A DNA stretch of 64,000 nucleotides from Actinomyces haliotis (GTDB lineage Bacteria; Actinomycetota; Actinomycetes; Actinomycetales; Actinomycetaceae): assembly GCF_015355765.1 (NCBI RefSeq), contig NZ_JACWNA010000015.1, positions 40,448-104,447 on the forward strand, given 5' to 3'. Of the stretch, positions 52,462 through 60,920 are shown piece after piece; position 1 is the stretch's first letter; each line of letters begins with the position of its first letter. The notes under the pieces were generated by a model. It saw nothing but the letters and a program-made list of their open reading frames with translations. It ran no database searches and was not told the origin of the DNA. Position numbers and translations under genes: made by a program.

Positions 52462-53469
52462 TCAGCCGCGGGACTCGGTGAGCTCCCCGGCGATGCTGCG
52501 GCCCATCTGGGCGCTCAGCTCGGCGCCGCGCAGCCCCTGGGACAGGAGGAACTGGACCTTCGCGTAGGTCGCCTCCAGCGTCATGTCGCGGTTGCCGATG
52601 GCGCCGGCGCGGGCGATCGCGTCCCCGGCCTCGTAGTGGCCCAGGAGCACCTCCGCCTCGTGGCACTGCGAGGTGACGACGACGGCGACCCCGGCCCCGA
52701 TGACCTCCTCGATGAGCTCGGTGAGGCCCGGCTCCTCGCTCGGCACGTTGCCGACGCCGAAGGCCCGCAGGACGACGGCGTCGGGCAGGGGGGTGAGCAT
52801 GGCGTGCAGGCGCGCGGTCGTGATGCCGGGGGCGAGGTCGATGACGACGACGTCGTGGCGCTGGTACGGCTTCGCGTCGGCCCAGCCGCAGCCAGGCTCG
52901 GGGCGCGGCGACCACTGCCACGGCGCGCCCGTCATGGCGAGCGGCGCGACGTTGGGCGAGTCGAAGCCCTTGAAGGCCCACGAGCTCGTCTTGGTCGCCC
53001 GGTTGCCGGCCAGGAGGCGGTGCCCGAAGAACAGGCTGACGCCGTCGATCTGGCCGCTCGTCGCGGCGCGGAGGGCCCCGGTGACGTTGGGGGCGGCGTC
53101 GGAGCCGACGAGACCGAGGGGGAGCTGTGAGCCGGTGATGACGACGGGGGCGCCGAGGTCGGTGAGGGCGTAGGACAGCGCGGCCGAGGTGTAGGCCATC
53201 GTGTCGGTGCCGTGGAGGACGACGAAGGCCTGCTCCGGGTCCTCGGCGTGGTGGCGGCGCAGGTCGCCGATGATCGCCTGCCAGGACTCCGGCGTGGCGT
53301 TCGAGGAGTCGATGAGCGGGTCGAGCGCCGTGAGGCTGAGGCCGCTGCCAAGGTCAGTGCCGTCGACGAGGTTCGCGAGCCATCCCTCGAGGTCGGCTCC
53401 GGGGACGAGCCCGTGGGGCGAGTCGACCATGCCGATGGTGCCGCCGGTGTAGGTGACGTGGACGCGCAC
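52462..53469 (-). CDS. ansA: L-asparaginase, type I (cytoplasmic)
   Basis: 335 residues without signal peptide. The first active-site motif YTGGTIGM (nucleophile Thr11) and the second HGTDTMAYT (about 91-99; Thr and Asp) are intact, with Lys in SQLPLGL-type context downstream. It hydrolyses asparagine to aspartate and ammonia. It follows the amino acid permease gene on the same strand, but a strong hairpin lies between them, so they are probably separate transcripts with linked roles in asparagine use. Confidence 0.94.
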   Translation of the reverse strand: MRVHVTYTGGTIGMVDSPHGLVPGADLEGWLANLVDGTDLGSGLSLTALDPLIDSSNATPESWQAIIGDLRRHHAEDPEQAFVVLHGTDTMAYTSAALSYALTDLGAPVVITGSQLPLGLVGSDAAPNVTGALRAATSGQIDGVSLFFGHRLLAGNRATKTSSWAFKGFDSPNVAPLAMTGAPWQWSPRPEPGCGWADAKPYQRHDVVVIDLAPGITTARLHAMLTPLPDAVVLRAFGVGNVPSEEPGLTELIEEVIGAGVAVVVTSQCHEAEVLLGHYEAGDAIARAGAIGNRDMTLEATYAKVQFLLSQGLRGAELSAQMGRSIAGELTESRG

Positions 53470-53558
53470 GGTTCCTCCTGTGTTCGTGTCGGTGAGGGTG
53501 CTGGGCGGCGGTGTCGCTGGACGTATCGCTGGGACGTGCCCCTAGGGGCTGCTGCGCC

Positions 53559-53603
53559 GCGGGCGCCGTCGTCGGGTCCCTGTGGGGTGACGACGGCGCC
53601 CGC
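53559..53603 (-). terminator. Terminator downstream of permease gene
   Basis: Perfect 15-bp stem (53559-53573 with 53589-53603) and a 15-nt loop, 20 nt beyond the permease stop and 90 nt before the ansA start. Confidence 0.8.
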
Positions 53604-53622
53604 CGCAGGGCGGGGGGCCGCC

Positions 53623-55131
53623 TCAGGAGGCGTCGATGACCTCGTCGAGGAGGTCGCCGCGGATACGGCCGCGAACGGCGTACCAGCCGGCCACCATGAG
53701 GATGAGGACGAGGGCGAAGAGCGCCAGCGTCCAGCGCCCGGAGGCCGAGGTGAGGTTGGACAGGACGACGATCGCGAAGAACGCGAGCGAGAGGTAGCTC
53801 GTGAAGGGCGCGCCGGGCATCTTGTAGGCGGGGCGGGCCTCCTGGCCGGCCTTGACCTTCTTGAGGAAGGCCAGGTGGGTCACGAGGATCGCGGCCCAGG
53901 TCCCGGCGATGCCGATGCCGGCGAGGTTCATGACGATCTCGAAGGCGTCGTCGGCGAGGAAGGCGTTGAGGGCGACGCCGATGAGGCCGAGGGCCGAGGT
54001 GATCGTGATGGCCGCGGCGGGCACGTGGTTCTTGTTGAGGCTCGCGGCGACCTTCGGGGCCTCGCCGGCGACGGCCATGGAGCGCAGGGTGCGGCCCGTG
54101 GCGTAGAGGCCGGCGTTGAGGGAGGACAGGGCCGCCGTGAGGACGACGACCTGGATGACGTCGCCGGCGTGCGGGATGCCGATGCCGGAGAAGAAGGTGA
54201 CGAAGGGCGACTCGTTCGAGGAGTACGCCGTGTAGGGGAGCACGAGCGCCATGAGGATGACGGAGCCGACGTAGAAGACGAAGATGCGCACGATCATCGA
54301 GTTGATGGCCTTGGGCAGGACCTTGACGGCGTCCTTGGCCTCGCCGGCGGCGACGCCGACCATCTCGGTGCCGCCGAAGGCGAAGACGACGCCCAGGGTG
54401 AGGGCGAAGACGGCGGGCAGGCCCTCGGGGAAGAAGCCGCCGTTGTCCGTGATGTTGTGGAAGCCGGCGGTGGAGGAGCCCACGGCGTGGCCGGTGACGA
54501 TCGCCCAGATCGCGATGACCATGAAGGCGAGGATCGCGGTGACCTTGATGAGCGCGAACCAGAACTCCGCCTCGCCGAACATCTTCACGTTGAGCATGTT
54601 GAGGGTGAAGACGAGGGCGAGGGCGATGAGCGCGAGGATCCACTGCGGGATGACCTTGAAGGCGCTCCAGTAGTGCAGGTAGAGGGCGACGGCGGTGATG
54701 TCGGCCATGACGGTGACGGACCAGTCCAGGAAGAAGAACCAGCCGGTGACGTAGGCGCCCTTCTCACCGAGGAACTCGCGGGCGTAGGAGACGAAGGCGC
54801 CCGAGGAGGGGCGGCGGATGGCGAGCTCGCCGAGCGCGCGCACCATGAGGAAGGCGAAGCAGCCGCACACCGCGTAGGCGAGCGCGAGGCCGGGGCCGCC
54901 CTGGGCCAGGCGCCCACCGGCACCGAGGAAGAGCCCGGTGCCGATGGAGCCGCCGATGGCGATCATCTGCAGGTGACGGTTCTTGAGGGCCTTGTCGTAG
55001 CCGGCGTCGCCGCGGTCCTGGTGCGGGGCTGGGCCCGCTGCGGCGACGGTGTTGGCGATGCGGTTGACGTTCGCGCCTGCCGCGGCGCCGTTGCCGGGCC
55101 CGGACGGTGACGGGGGGCGGAGGGTCGACAT
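53623..55131 (-). CDS. ansP: Amino acid permease (APC/AAT family), likely asparagine permease
   Basis: 502 residues from the ATG at 55131, with AAGGA 7 nt upstream; an ATG at 55146 is in frame. Twelve helices are expected. The signature KALKNRHLQMIAIGGSIGTG at the first helix, GGPGLALAYAVCG and FAFGGTEMVGVAAGEAKD are typical of the AAT subfamily (AnsP, CycA, GabP). A polar 40-residue N-terminus precedes. The asparagine assignment rests mainly on the adjacent L-asparaginase gene. CycA/AroP-type substrates remain possible. Confidence 0.85.
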   Translation of the reverse strand: MSTLRPPSPSGPGNGAAAGANVNRIANTVAAAGPAPHQDRGDAGYDKALKNRHLQMIAIGGSIGTGLFLGAGGRLAQGGPGLALAYAVCGCFAFLMVRALGELAIRRPSSGAFVSYAREFLGEKGAYVTGWFFFLDWSVTVMADITAVALYLHYWSAFKVIPQWILALIALALVFTLNMLNVKMFGEAEFWFALIKVTAILAFMVIAIWAIVTGHAVGSSTAGFHNITDNGGFFPEGLPAVFALTLGVVFAFGGTEMVGVAAGEAKDAVKVLPKAINSMIVRIFVFYVGSVILMALVLPYTAYSSNESPFVTFFSGIGIPHAGDVIQVVVLTAALSSLNAGLYATGRTLRSMAVAGEAPKVAASLNKNHVPAAAITITSALGLIGVALNAFLADDAFEIVMNLAGIGIAGTWAAILVTHLAFLKKVKAGQEARPAYKMPGAPFTSYLSLAFFAIVVLSNLTSASGRWTLALFALVLILMVAGWYAVRGRIRGDLLDEVIDAS

Positions 55132-55514
55132 GGGGTGTTCCTTCATGACGAGGGGCGGCCCGACCTTCTGGGGGGTGACGGCACGGCGGGTTCGCGTGGC
55201 CGCCGTCGGTCTCAGGAGGTGGGGTCGAGGGACCGCGGGACGCGGCACCGTGACGCGCTGACGGTAGCAAGAGGGAGGTTTCGCGCCAGGAGCGGAGGTC
55301 CCAGCGGGGGCCTGCTGGGAGGACGTGCAGGCCGGGTCCTGACGTCGTGGCCGCCGGTGGCGGTGGGGCTGCCCGTGCGGAGCCGAGCCGGCCCAGGTGC
55401 CGCGGCGGGCCGTTCGGTGCCCGTTGTGTCCAGGACCACGAGGGGAGGCCGTCGTGAGCGTTTGCGCGCTCGGCCAGTGGACCGGTAGCGTGTGGCCCGC
55501 TGCTTACGCGGCGT
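55132..55514. other. Gap between permease gene and tRNA-Thr
   Basis: 383 nt with no gene-like frame. It holds the permease promoter on the minus strand and the tRNA promoter. A CCACGAGGGG-type GC-rich stretch is present but no convincing hairpin or regulator site was recognised. Confidence 0.5.
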
Positions 55515-55587
55515 GCCACCTTAGCTCAGTCGGCAGAGCGATTCACTCGTAATGAATAGGTCGTGGGTTCGATTCCCACAGGTGGCT
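55515..55587 (+). tRNA. tRNA-Thr (anticodon CGT)
   Basis: Complete cloverleaf. The acceptor stem GCCACCT pairs with AGGTGGC, the D-arm is GCTCAGTCGGCAGAGC, the anticodon arm ATTCA/TGAAT encloses CTCGTAA (anticodon CGT, codon ACG), and the T-loop is GGTTCGATTCC. 73 nt; CCA not encoded. Confidence 0.95.
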
Positions 55588-55977
55588 CGGAGAGTAGGAA
55601 CCGGCAGGACCCGATGGGGCCTGCCGGTTCTCGCCTTCTCGGAGCGCTCCGGGTGCGCGGGCCGGGCCGGGGCGCCGAGAAGGGTGTCGCCCTGGTCGAG
55701 GGCTGGTCGAGGGGCGGGGGACGTACCGCCCGCGCGGATTCGACGAATGCGGTGACGGCGTCGGCATTTCCTGCTTCTCAGCCGTGTCTCCGCCGTGTCT
55801 GTCTCCGCCGTGTGGCGTCCGAACGGATTCCGTCTCGCTGACACTCCAGGAACATATTCTCGGGTGAATTCCGTCGCGCATTGTTGCGTCATTTGACGAT
55901 CGCCGTTAGCATTCGTCGTGAAATCCTCCGTGCTTCAGGGGCCGGGGGTGAGAAGAACGTACAAGGAAATGAGCACC
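55588..55977. other. lsr2 leader region
   Basis: 390 nt between tRNA-Thr and lsr2, with no gene apart from the tRNA terminator. The right half (about 55740-55930) is clearly AT-richer than average. It contains TTGACG at 55893 and AACATATTCT near 55850, possible promoter pieces. Since Lsr2 binds AT-rich DNA, autoregulation through this leader is plausible. Confidence 0.45.
55598..55630 (+). terminator. Terminator of tRNA-Thr
   Basis: Perfect 11-bp stem (55598-55608 with 55620-55630) and an 11-nt loop, 10 nt after the tRNA. Confidence 0.8.
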
Positions 55978-56307
55978 ATGGCGCAGAAGACCCAGGTCAT
56001 TCTCGTGGACGACGTCGACGGCTCCGAGGCCACCCAGACGATCACCTTCGCCCTCGACGGCGTCTCCTACGAGATCGACCTCAACGACGAGCACGCCGCC
56101 GCCCTGCGCGAGTCCTTCGAGGAGTGGACGAGCAAGGCCCGCCGCACCGCCGGCCGTCGCTCCTCGGGCCGTCGTCGCGCCGCAGGAGCCTCGTCCTCCG
56201 GCGAGACCCAGCGCATCCGCGAGTGGGCCCGCGAGCAGGGCCTCGAGGTCTCCGACCGCGGTCGCATCTCCGCCGAGGTCCGTGAGGCCTACGAGGCCGC
56301 GCACTGA
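55978..56307 (+). CDS. lsr2: Lsr2-family nucleoid-associated protein
   Basis: 109 residues from the ATG at 55978 (AAGGAA 9 nt upstream); an ATG at 55969 is the alternative. The N-terminal dimerisation domain (QVILVDDVDGSEATQTITFA) is followed by a basic linker (KARRTAGRRSSGRRRAAG). The C-terminal DNA-binding domain has IREWAREQGLEVSDRGRIS, with the RGR AT-hook-like minor-groove motif. Lsr2 bridges and silences AT-rich DNA, acting as the actinobacterial H-NS. Full length; monocistronic. Confidence 0.95.
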   Translation: MAQKTQVILVDDVDGSEATQTITFALDGVSYEIDLNDEHAAALRESFEEWTSKARRTAGRRSSGRRRAAGASSSGETQRIREWAREQGLEVSDRGRISAEVREAYEAAH

Positions 56308-56417
56308 GCGGCTCTAAGCGTCGTCGATGACTCCCTGTCGCCGAGCCCCCGGTCCCGACCCGCGTCTGGGACCGAGGGGCTTGGACGTGCCCGGGCGGGT
56401 ACGGCACAATGAGGGGC

Positions 56418-57152
56418 ATGGCTTACACCCTCGTACTGCTCCGCCACGGCGAGAGCGAATGGAACCAGAAGAACCTCTTCACCGGATGGGTGGACGTGCC
56501 GCTCTCCGCCAAGGGCGTTGAGGAGGCCAAGCACGCCGGCGAGCTCCTCAAGGAGAACGACGTCAAGCCGGAGCTCCTCTTCACCTCGCTCCTGCGCCGC
56601 GCCATCAACACCGCGCACTACGCCCTCGACGCGGCCGACCGCCTCTGGATCCCGGTCGAGCGCTCCTGGCGCCTCAACGAGCGCCACTACGGCGCCCTGC
56701 AGGGCAAGAACAAGAAGGAGATCCGCGACGAGTACGGCGAGGAGCAGTTCATGCTCTGGCGCCGCTCCTTCGACGTCGCCCCGCCGGCCATCGAGAAGGG
56801 CTCCGAGTTCTCCCAGGACGCCGACGAGCGCTACACCGAGGAGGTCCCCGGCTCCGAGTGCCTCAAGGACGTCATCGCCCGCTTCATGCCCTACTGGGAG
56901 TCCACGCTCGCCCCGGCCATCAAGACCGGCAAGACCGTCATGATCGGCGCCCACGGCAACTCGCTGCGTGCGATCGTCAAGTACCTCGACGACATCTCCG
57001 ACGAGGACATCGCCGGCGTCAACATCCCGACCGGCATCCCGCTCGTCTACGAGCTCGACGAGGAGACCCTCAAGCCCATCAAGAAGGGCGGCACCTACCT
57101 CGACCCCGACGCTCAGGCGAAGATCGACGCCGTCGCCAACCAGGGCAAGTGA
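56418..57152 (+). CDS. gpmA: 2,3-bisphosphoglycerate-dependent phosphoglycerate mutase
   Basis: 244 residues from the ATG at 56418; the ATG at 56409 is also in frame. The catalytic motif [10 protein letters not shown] has His10. [25 protein letters not shown] and the second His in GAHGNSLRA are all intact. It interconverts 3- and 2-phosphoglycerate in glycolysis. Its place beside senX3-regX3 is conserved in actinobacteria (gpm1-senX3-regX3 in mycobacteria, from memory). Confidence 0.96.
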   Translation: MAYTLVLLRHGESEWNQKNLFTGWVDVPLSAKGVEEAKHAGELLKENDVKPELLFTSLLRRAINTAHYALDAADRLWIPVERSWRLNERHYGALQGKNKKEIRDEYGEEQFMLWRRSFDVAPPAIEKGSEFSQDADERYTEEVPGSECLKDVIARFMPYWESTLAPAIKTGKTVMIGAHGNSLRAIVKYLDDISDEDIAGVNIPTGIPLVYELDEETLKPIKKGGTYLDPDAQAKIDAVANQGK

Positions 57153-57206
57153 GCGTCCTCTGACGCTCCCCGTCTGACCGGGCGGTCCTCCGTCCGCTGA
57201 CGCACC

Positions 57207-57241
57207 GGCGCCCCGGGCTCCCTCGCGGAGCCCGGGGCGCC
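57207..57241 (+). terminator. Terminator of gpmA
   Basis: Perfect 15-bp stem (57207-57221 with 57227-57241) and a 5-nt loop, 54 nt after the stop. Confidence 0.85.
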
Positions 57242-57270
57242 GTGGTGCCCACGGGATCGGGGACGTGAAG

Positions 57271-57299
57271 CGCCCCGCGGCCTCAACGGTCGCGGGGCG
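57271..57299 (-). terminator. Terminator of phoU
   Basis: 9-bp perfect outer stem (57271-57279 with 57291-57299) extendable inwards, 23 nt beyond the phoU stop on the minus strand. Confidence 0.65.
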
Positions 57300-57322
57300 G
57301 TGCCGTGCCGGCGGAGAGGTGC

Positions 57323-58003
57323 TCAGTGGAGCGCGTCGGCGTCCTCGTCGTCGTGGGTCTCGGGCACCTGGGCGCCGGAGACGAGGTAGGACACGCGGCG
57401 GGCCACCGAGGTGGAGTGGTCGCCGAAGCGCTCGAGGAACCGCCCCATGAGGACGGCGTCGACGACCTGCTGGCGACTCAGCTCGTTGGCCGGGTCGAGG
57501 ATCATCTGGAAGGAGCGGCGGTGCAGCTCGTCCAGGGCGGAGTCGTTGGCCTGGATGCGCTGGGCGAGGTCGAGGTCGCGGGTGCGGACGAGCTCGGCGA
57601 CGTCCCGGCCCGCCTTCACGGCCTGGTCCGCCATCTCGAGGATGAGGCCGAGGACGGGCTCGGGGACCGGGGGCTCGGGGTAGCGGCCGCGGGCGATGGA
57701 GGCGACGTGACGGGCGAGGTCGCCCTGGCGCTCGAGGGTCTGCGCCATGCGCAGCGCGGAGATGACGTTGCGCAGGTCGGAGGCGACCGGCTGCTGACGG
57801 GCCAGCAGCATGACGCACAGGTCGTCGATGTCGCGCTGGAGGTCGTTGATGCGCTCGTCGGCGTCGATGACCTGCTCGGCGACGATGATGTCGCCGTTGC
57901 GCAGGGACTCCGCCGCGCGCTCGATGGCGGTGGCGACCTGCGAGGACATGGTCTCGAGGTCGGAGCCCAGCTGCTTGAGCTCCTGGTTGAAGATGTCGCG
58001 CAC
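57323..58003 (-). CDS. phoU: Phosphate signalling regulator PhoU
   Basis: 226 residues from the GTG at 58003 (AGGAG 7 nt upstream); a longer frame to 58189 would cross the divergent promoter. It has two repeated three-helix PhoU domains: first ELKQLGSDLETMSSQVATAI and VIDADERINDLQRDIDD, second LILEMADQAVKAGRDVAEL and ANDSALDELHRRSF, ending FLERFGDHSTSVARRVSYLV. PhoU couples Pst transport to the phosphate sensor kinase. It is divergent from senX3 across 229 nt. No pst genes are in the window. Confidence 0.94.
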   Translation of the reverse strand: MRDIFNQELKQLGSDLETMSSQVATAIERAAESLRNGDIIVAEQVIDADERINDLQRDIDDLCVMLLARQQPVASDLRNVISALRMAQTLERQGDLARHVASIARGRYPEPPVPEPVLGLILEMADQAVKAGRDVAELVRTRDLDLAQRIQANDSALDELHRRSFQMILDPANELSRQQVVDAVLMGRFLERFGDHSTSVARRVSYLVSGAQVPETHDDEDADALH

Positions 58004-58232
58004 GAGGCGGCTCCTGACTGGTGGGATTCGATGTCCTGCCCGGCGGTGCGCGGCGCGCGGTCCCCTGCCCGGTCCCGGGCGCCGCACGGGCCTGCTCAGG
58101 CCGCATGACGGGCTCAGCATGGGGGACCAAGGTGAACGCTCGGCGTCGTGGGCGGACATGGTCGGTGAACGCTCGCCATTCTGGGGCATCCGGGCTCGCT
58201 ATGCGCGGTGCGCAGCACCTAGTGTGTCCCGC

Positions 58233-59510
58233 GTGGGAACCACCTGGCTGCTGATCGTCGTCGCCCTCGTGGGTGTCGCCGTCGGCACCGCGGCGGGGCT
58301 GGCCTTCGGCCTGGGCGAGCGCGACCGGCGCCGCTCGGCCGCGCCCGCGGTCACCGGCCTCATGGGCGACGACGGCGCCATCCCCGTGCTCGCTGCCCTG
58401 CGCTCCACCGTCGTCGTCCTCGACGAGGACGACGAGGTCCTGCGCGCCTCTGCCAGCGCTTACACCTACAACATCGTCCGCGACGACTCGGTCCAGGAGG
58501 CGCAGGTTGCCGCGATGGTCGCCCGCGTCCGCGCCTCCGGCGTCGCCGAGGACGCCGACCTCGCCGTGGCCCGCGGGAGGGTCGCCGGAGCCGGCCAGTT
58601 CTACCTGCACGTGCGGGTGGCCGGGATCGGGCGCGGCCGGATCCTCATCCTCATCGAGGACCGGACCGCGGAGAAGCGCCTCGACGACACCCGCCGCGAC
58701 TTCGTCGCCAACATCTCCCACGAGCTCAAGACCCCCGTGGGCGCCATCAGCCTGCTGGCCGAGACCATCGAGTCCAACGCCGACGACGCCGACTTCGTCC
58801 GCGACTTCGCCGGACGCATGCACAAGGAGTCCGACCGCCTCGGCCTCCTCGTCCAGGAGATCATCGAGCTCTCCCGCCTCCAGGAGGGCGACGCCCTCGC
58901 CAGCCCCGAGGACGTCGACATCGACGCCGTCGTCGCCGAGTCCGTCGACCGCGTCCGCGTCGAGGCCGAGGCCGGTGGCATCACGGTCGTCTCCGGCGGC
59001 ACCAAGGGCCTGCACGTGCGCGGCGACGCCGGCCTCATCGCGACCGCGGTCCGCAACCTCCTCGGCAACGCCATCCGCTACTCCGACCCGCGCACCCGCG
59101 TGAGCGTCGGCGTGAGCGTCGACCCCCAGGACGCCGACCTCGTCCGCATCGCCGTCGTCGACCAGGGCATCGGCATCGCCAAGGAGGATCAGGAGCGCGT
59201 CTTCGAGCGCTTCTACCGCGTCGACAAGGCCCGCTCCCGCGCCACCGGCGGCACGGGCCTGGGCCTGTCCATCGTCAAGCACGTCGCCGCCGACCACGGC
59301 GGCACGGTCGAGCTCTGGTCGACTCCCGGCCGCGGCTCCACCTTCACCCTCGTCCTGCCCAGGCTCCGGACCCCGGAGCCCCAGACGGCCCCCGGGACCG
59401 GGGACCGTGAGGAGGCGGGTGACGTCGTCGCCCGCACCGACGACGCCCCCGTCGCGGCTCTCGCCGCGTCCCCGGCCCAGCACCGCACCGTGGAAGGAAC
59501 CACCCGATGA
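58233..59510 (+). CDS. senX3: Phosphate-responsive sensor histidine kinase SenX3
   Basis: 425 residues from the GTG at 58233; the GTG at 58224 is an alternative. One N-terminal transmembrane helix (TTWLLIVVALVGVAVGTAAG) precedes a PAS-like domain (about 50-140). HisKA is FVANISHELKTPVGAISLLA, and the HATPase has NLLGNAIRYSDP, VDQGIGIA and GTGLGLSIVKHVAADHGG. The stop overlaps the regX3 start by 4 nt (ATGA). The proximity of phoU supports a role in phosphate sensing. A disordered C-terminal tail of about 45 residues follows the catalytic domain. Confidence 0.93.
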   Translation: MGTTWLLIVVALVGVAVGTAAGLAFGLGERDRRRSAAPAVTGLMGDDGAIPVLAALRSTVVVLDEDDEVLRASASAYTYNIVRDDSVQEAQVAAMVARVRASGVAEDADLAVARGRVAGAGQFYLHVRVAGIGRGRILILIEDRTAEKRLDDTRRDFVANISHELKTPVGAISLLAETIESNADDADFVRDFAGRMHKESDRLGLLVQEIIELSRLQEGDALASPEDVDIDAVVAESVDRVRVEAEAGGITVVSGGTKGLHVRGDAGLIATAVRNLLGNAIRYSDPRTRVSVGVSVDPQDADLVRIAVVDQGIGIAKEDQERVFERFYRVDKARSRATGGTGLGLSIVKHVAADHGGTVELWSTPGRGSTFTLVLPRLRTPEPQTAPGTGDREEAGDVVARTDDAPVAALAASPAQHRTVEGTTR

Positions 59511-60208
59511 CCCGCATCCTGCTCGTCGAGGACGAGGAGAACTATCGCGAGCCGCTTGCCTTCAACCTGCGCCGCGACGGATTCGACGTCGTCGAGGCCG
59601 AGGACGGCCAGGCGGCCGTGGACGCCTTCGAGAGCGCCGGGTCCTCCGAGGGCGACGCCATCGACCTCGTCCTGCTCGACCTCATGCTCCCGCGCCTGTC
59701 CGGCACGGAGGTCTGCCGCCGCATCCGCCGTAGCTCGAACGTCCCGGTCATCATGCTCACCGCCAAGGACTCCGAGGTCGACAAGATCGTCGGTCTCGAG
59801 ATCGGCGCGGACGACTACGTCACCAAGCCGTACTCCTACCGCGAGCTCATCGCCCGCGTGCACGCCGTCCTGCGCCGCACCCACGAGGAGGAGCCGGCCG
59901 AGACGCTCCTCGAGGCGGGTCGCGTCACCATGGACGTCGAGCGCCACGAGGTCACGGTCGGCGGAGAGCACATCCAGATGCCCCTGCGCGAGTTCGAGCT
60001 TCTCGAGCTCTTCATGCGCAACCCCGACCGGGTCCTCACCCGCGGCCAGATCATCGACCGCGTCTGGGGCGCCGACTACGTGGGGGACACCAAGACCCTC
60101 GACGTGCACGTCAAGCGCATCCGCGCCAAGGTCGAGGCCGAGCCCTCCAGCCCCACCCTGCTGACGACGGTCCGCGGTCTGGGCTACAAGCTCGTCACCC
60201 CTGCCTGA
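59507..60208 (+). CDS. regX3: Phosphate response regulator RegX3
   Basis: 233 residues, OmpR family. The receiver has VEDEENY, phospho-acceptor Asp58 (LVLLDLMLPRLSGTEV), LTAKDSEVDKIVGLEIGADD and YVTKPYS. The winged helix has LPxREFELLELFM-type sequence, RVLTRGQIIDRVWG and TVRGLGYKLV. It is coupled to senX3. Together they control phosphate-starvation genes. Confidence 0.95.
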   Translation: MTRILLVEDEENYREPLAFNLRRDGFDVVEAEDGQAAVDAFESAGSSEGDAIDLVLLDLMLPRLSGTEVCRRIRRSSNVPVIMLTAKDSEVDKIVGLEIGADDYVTKPYSYRELIARVHAVLRRTHEEEPAETLLEAGRVTMDVERHEVTVGGEHIQMPLREFELLELFMRNPDRVLTRGQIIDRVWGADYVGDTKTLDVHVKRIRAKVEAEPSSPTLLTTVRGLGYKLVTPA

Positions 60209-60332
60209 GGGGCCGTCCCGGCGCACGAGCCGGCGCGCGCTCCACGGGCCGCTGTGAGGAAACTCCCCGGCTCATCCGCAGGATTCCTTGATAAACTGGG
60301 TGCCTTCCCATAGGACTGGAGTGACCTCACTG

Positions 60333-60827
60333 ATGACCTTCGAAGTTGGCGAGACCGTCGTCTACCCCCACCACGGAGCAGCCCGGATCATCGACATCCG
60401 TCAGCGCAAGGTGCGCGGCGAGGAGAAGACCTACCTGCAGCTCGAGGTCGCCCAGGGCGACCTGACGATCCTCGTCCCCGCCGAGAGCGTCGACCTCATC
60501 GGCGTCCGCGACGTCGTCGACGAGAAGGGGCTCGAGAAGGTCTTCGAGGTCCTTCGCGCCCCCCTCACCGAGGAGCCCACCAACTGGTCGCGCCGCTTCA
60601 AGGCCAACCAGGAGAAGATCGCCTCCGGCGACGTCATCAAGGTGGCCGAGGTCGTCCGCGACCTGTCCCGCCGCGACACGGACCGCGGCCTGTCCGCCGG
60701 TGAGAAGCGCATGCTCTCCAAGGCCCGCCAGATCCTCGTCTCCGAGCTCGCGCTCGCGCAGAAGACCGAGGAGGAGCAGGCCGAGGAGAAGCTCGACGAG
60801 GTCCTCGCCTCCGGTGAGGCGGCCTGA
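60333..60827 (+). CDS. carD: CarD-family RNA polymerase-binding regulator
   Basis: 164 residues from the ATG at 60333 ([19 protein letters not shown]); an in-frame ATG at 60288 is rejected because it lies in the leader and the family starts with this sequence. The N-terminal Tudor-like RID binds the RNA polymerase beta subunit. The C-terminal helical domain ([17 protein letters not shown] and [19 protein letters not shown]) contacts the upstream edge of the bubble. It is essential for rRNA promoter stability in mycobacteria. It ends in an acidic Glu-rich tail. Confidence 0.96.
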   Translation: MTFEVGETVVYPHHGAARIIDIRQRKVRGEEKTYLQLEVAQGDLTILVPAESVDLIGVRDVVDEKGLEKVFEVLRAPLTEEPTNWSRRFKANQEKIASGDVIKVAEVVRDLSRRDTDRGLSAGEKRMLSKARQILVSELALAQKTEEEQAEEKLDEVLASGEAA

Positions 60828-60851
60828 GCCGCCTGCCTCACGCACTGAGCC

Positions 60852-60885
60852 GACGCCCGCGCCACCAGCCGGTGGCGCGGGCGTC
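60852..60885 (+). terminator. Terminator of carD
   Basis: Perfect 15-bp stem (60852-60866 with 60871-60885) and a 4-nt loop, 24 nt after the stop. Confidence 0.88.
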
Positions 60886-60920
60886 GTCGTGTCCGGGCTG
60901 CGCACCGTAGGCTCACTGCC

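Noticed and set aside
60288..60332. Earlier ATG for carD
   Set aside because: CarD proteins start at the [11 protein letters not shown] sequence; the extra 15 codons lie in the presumed leader.
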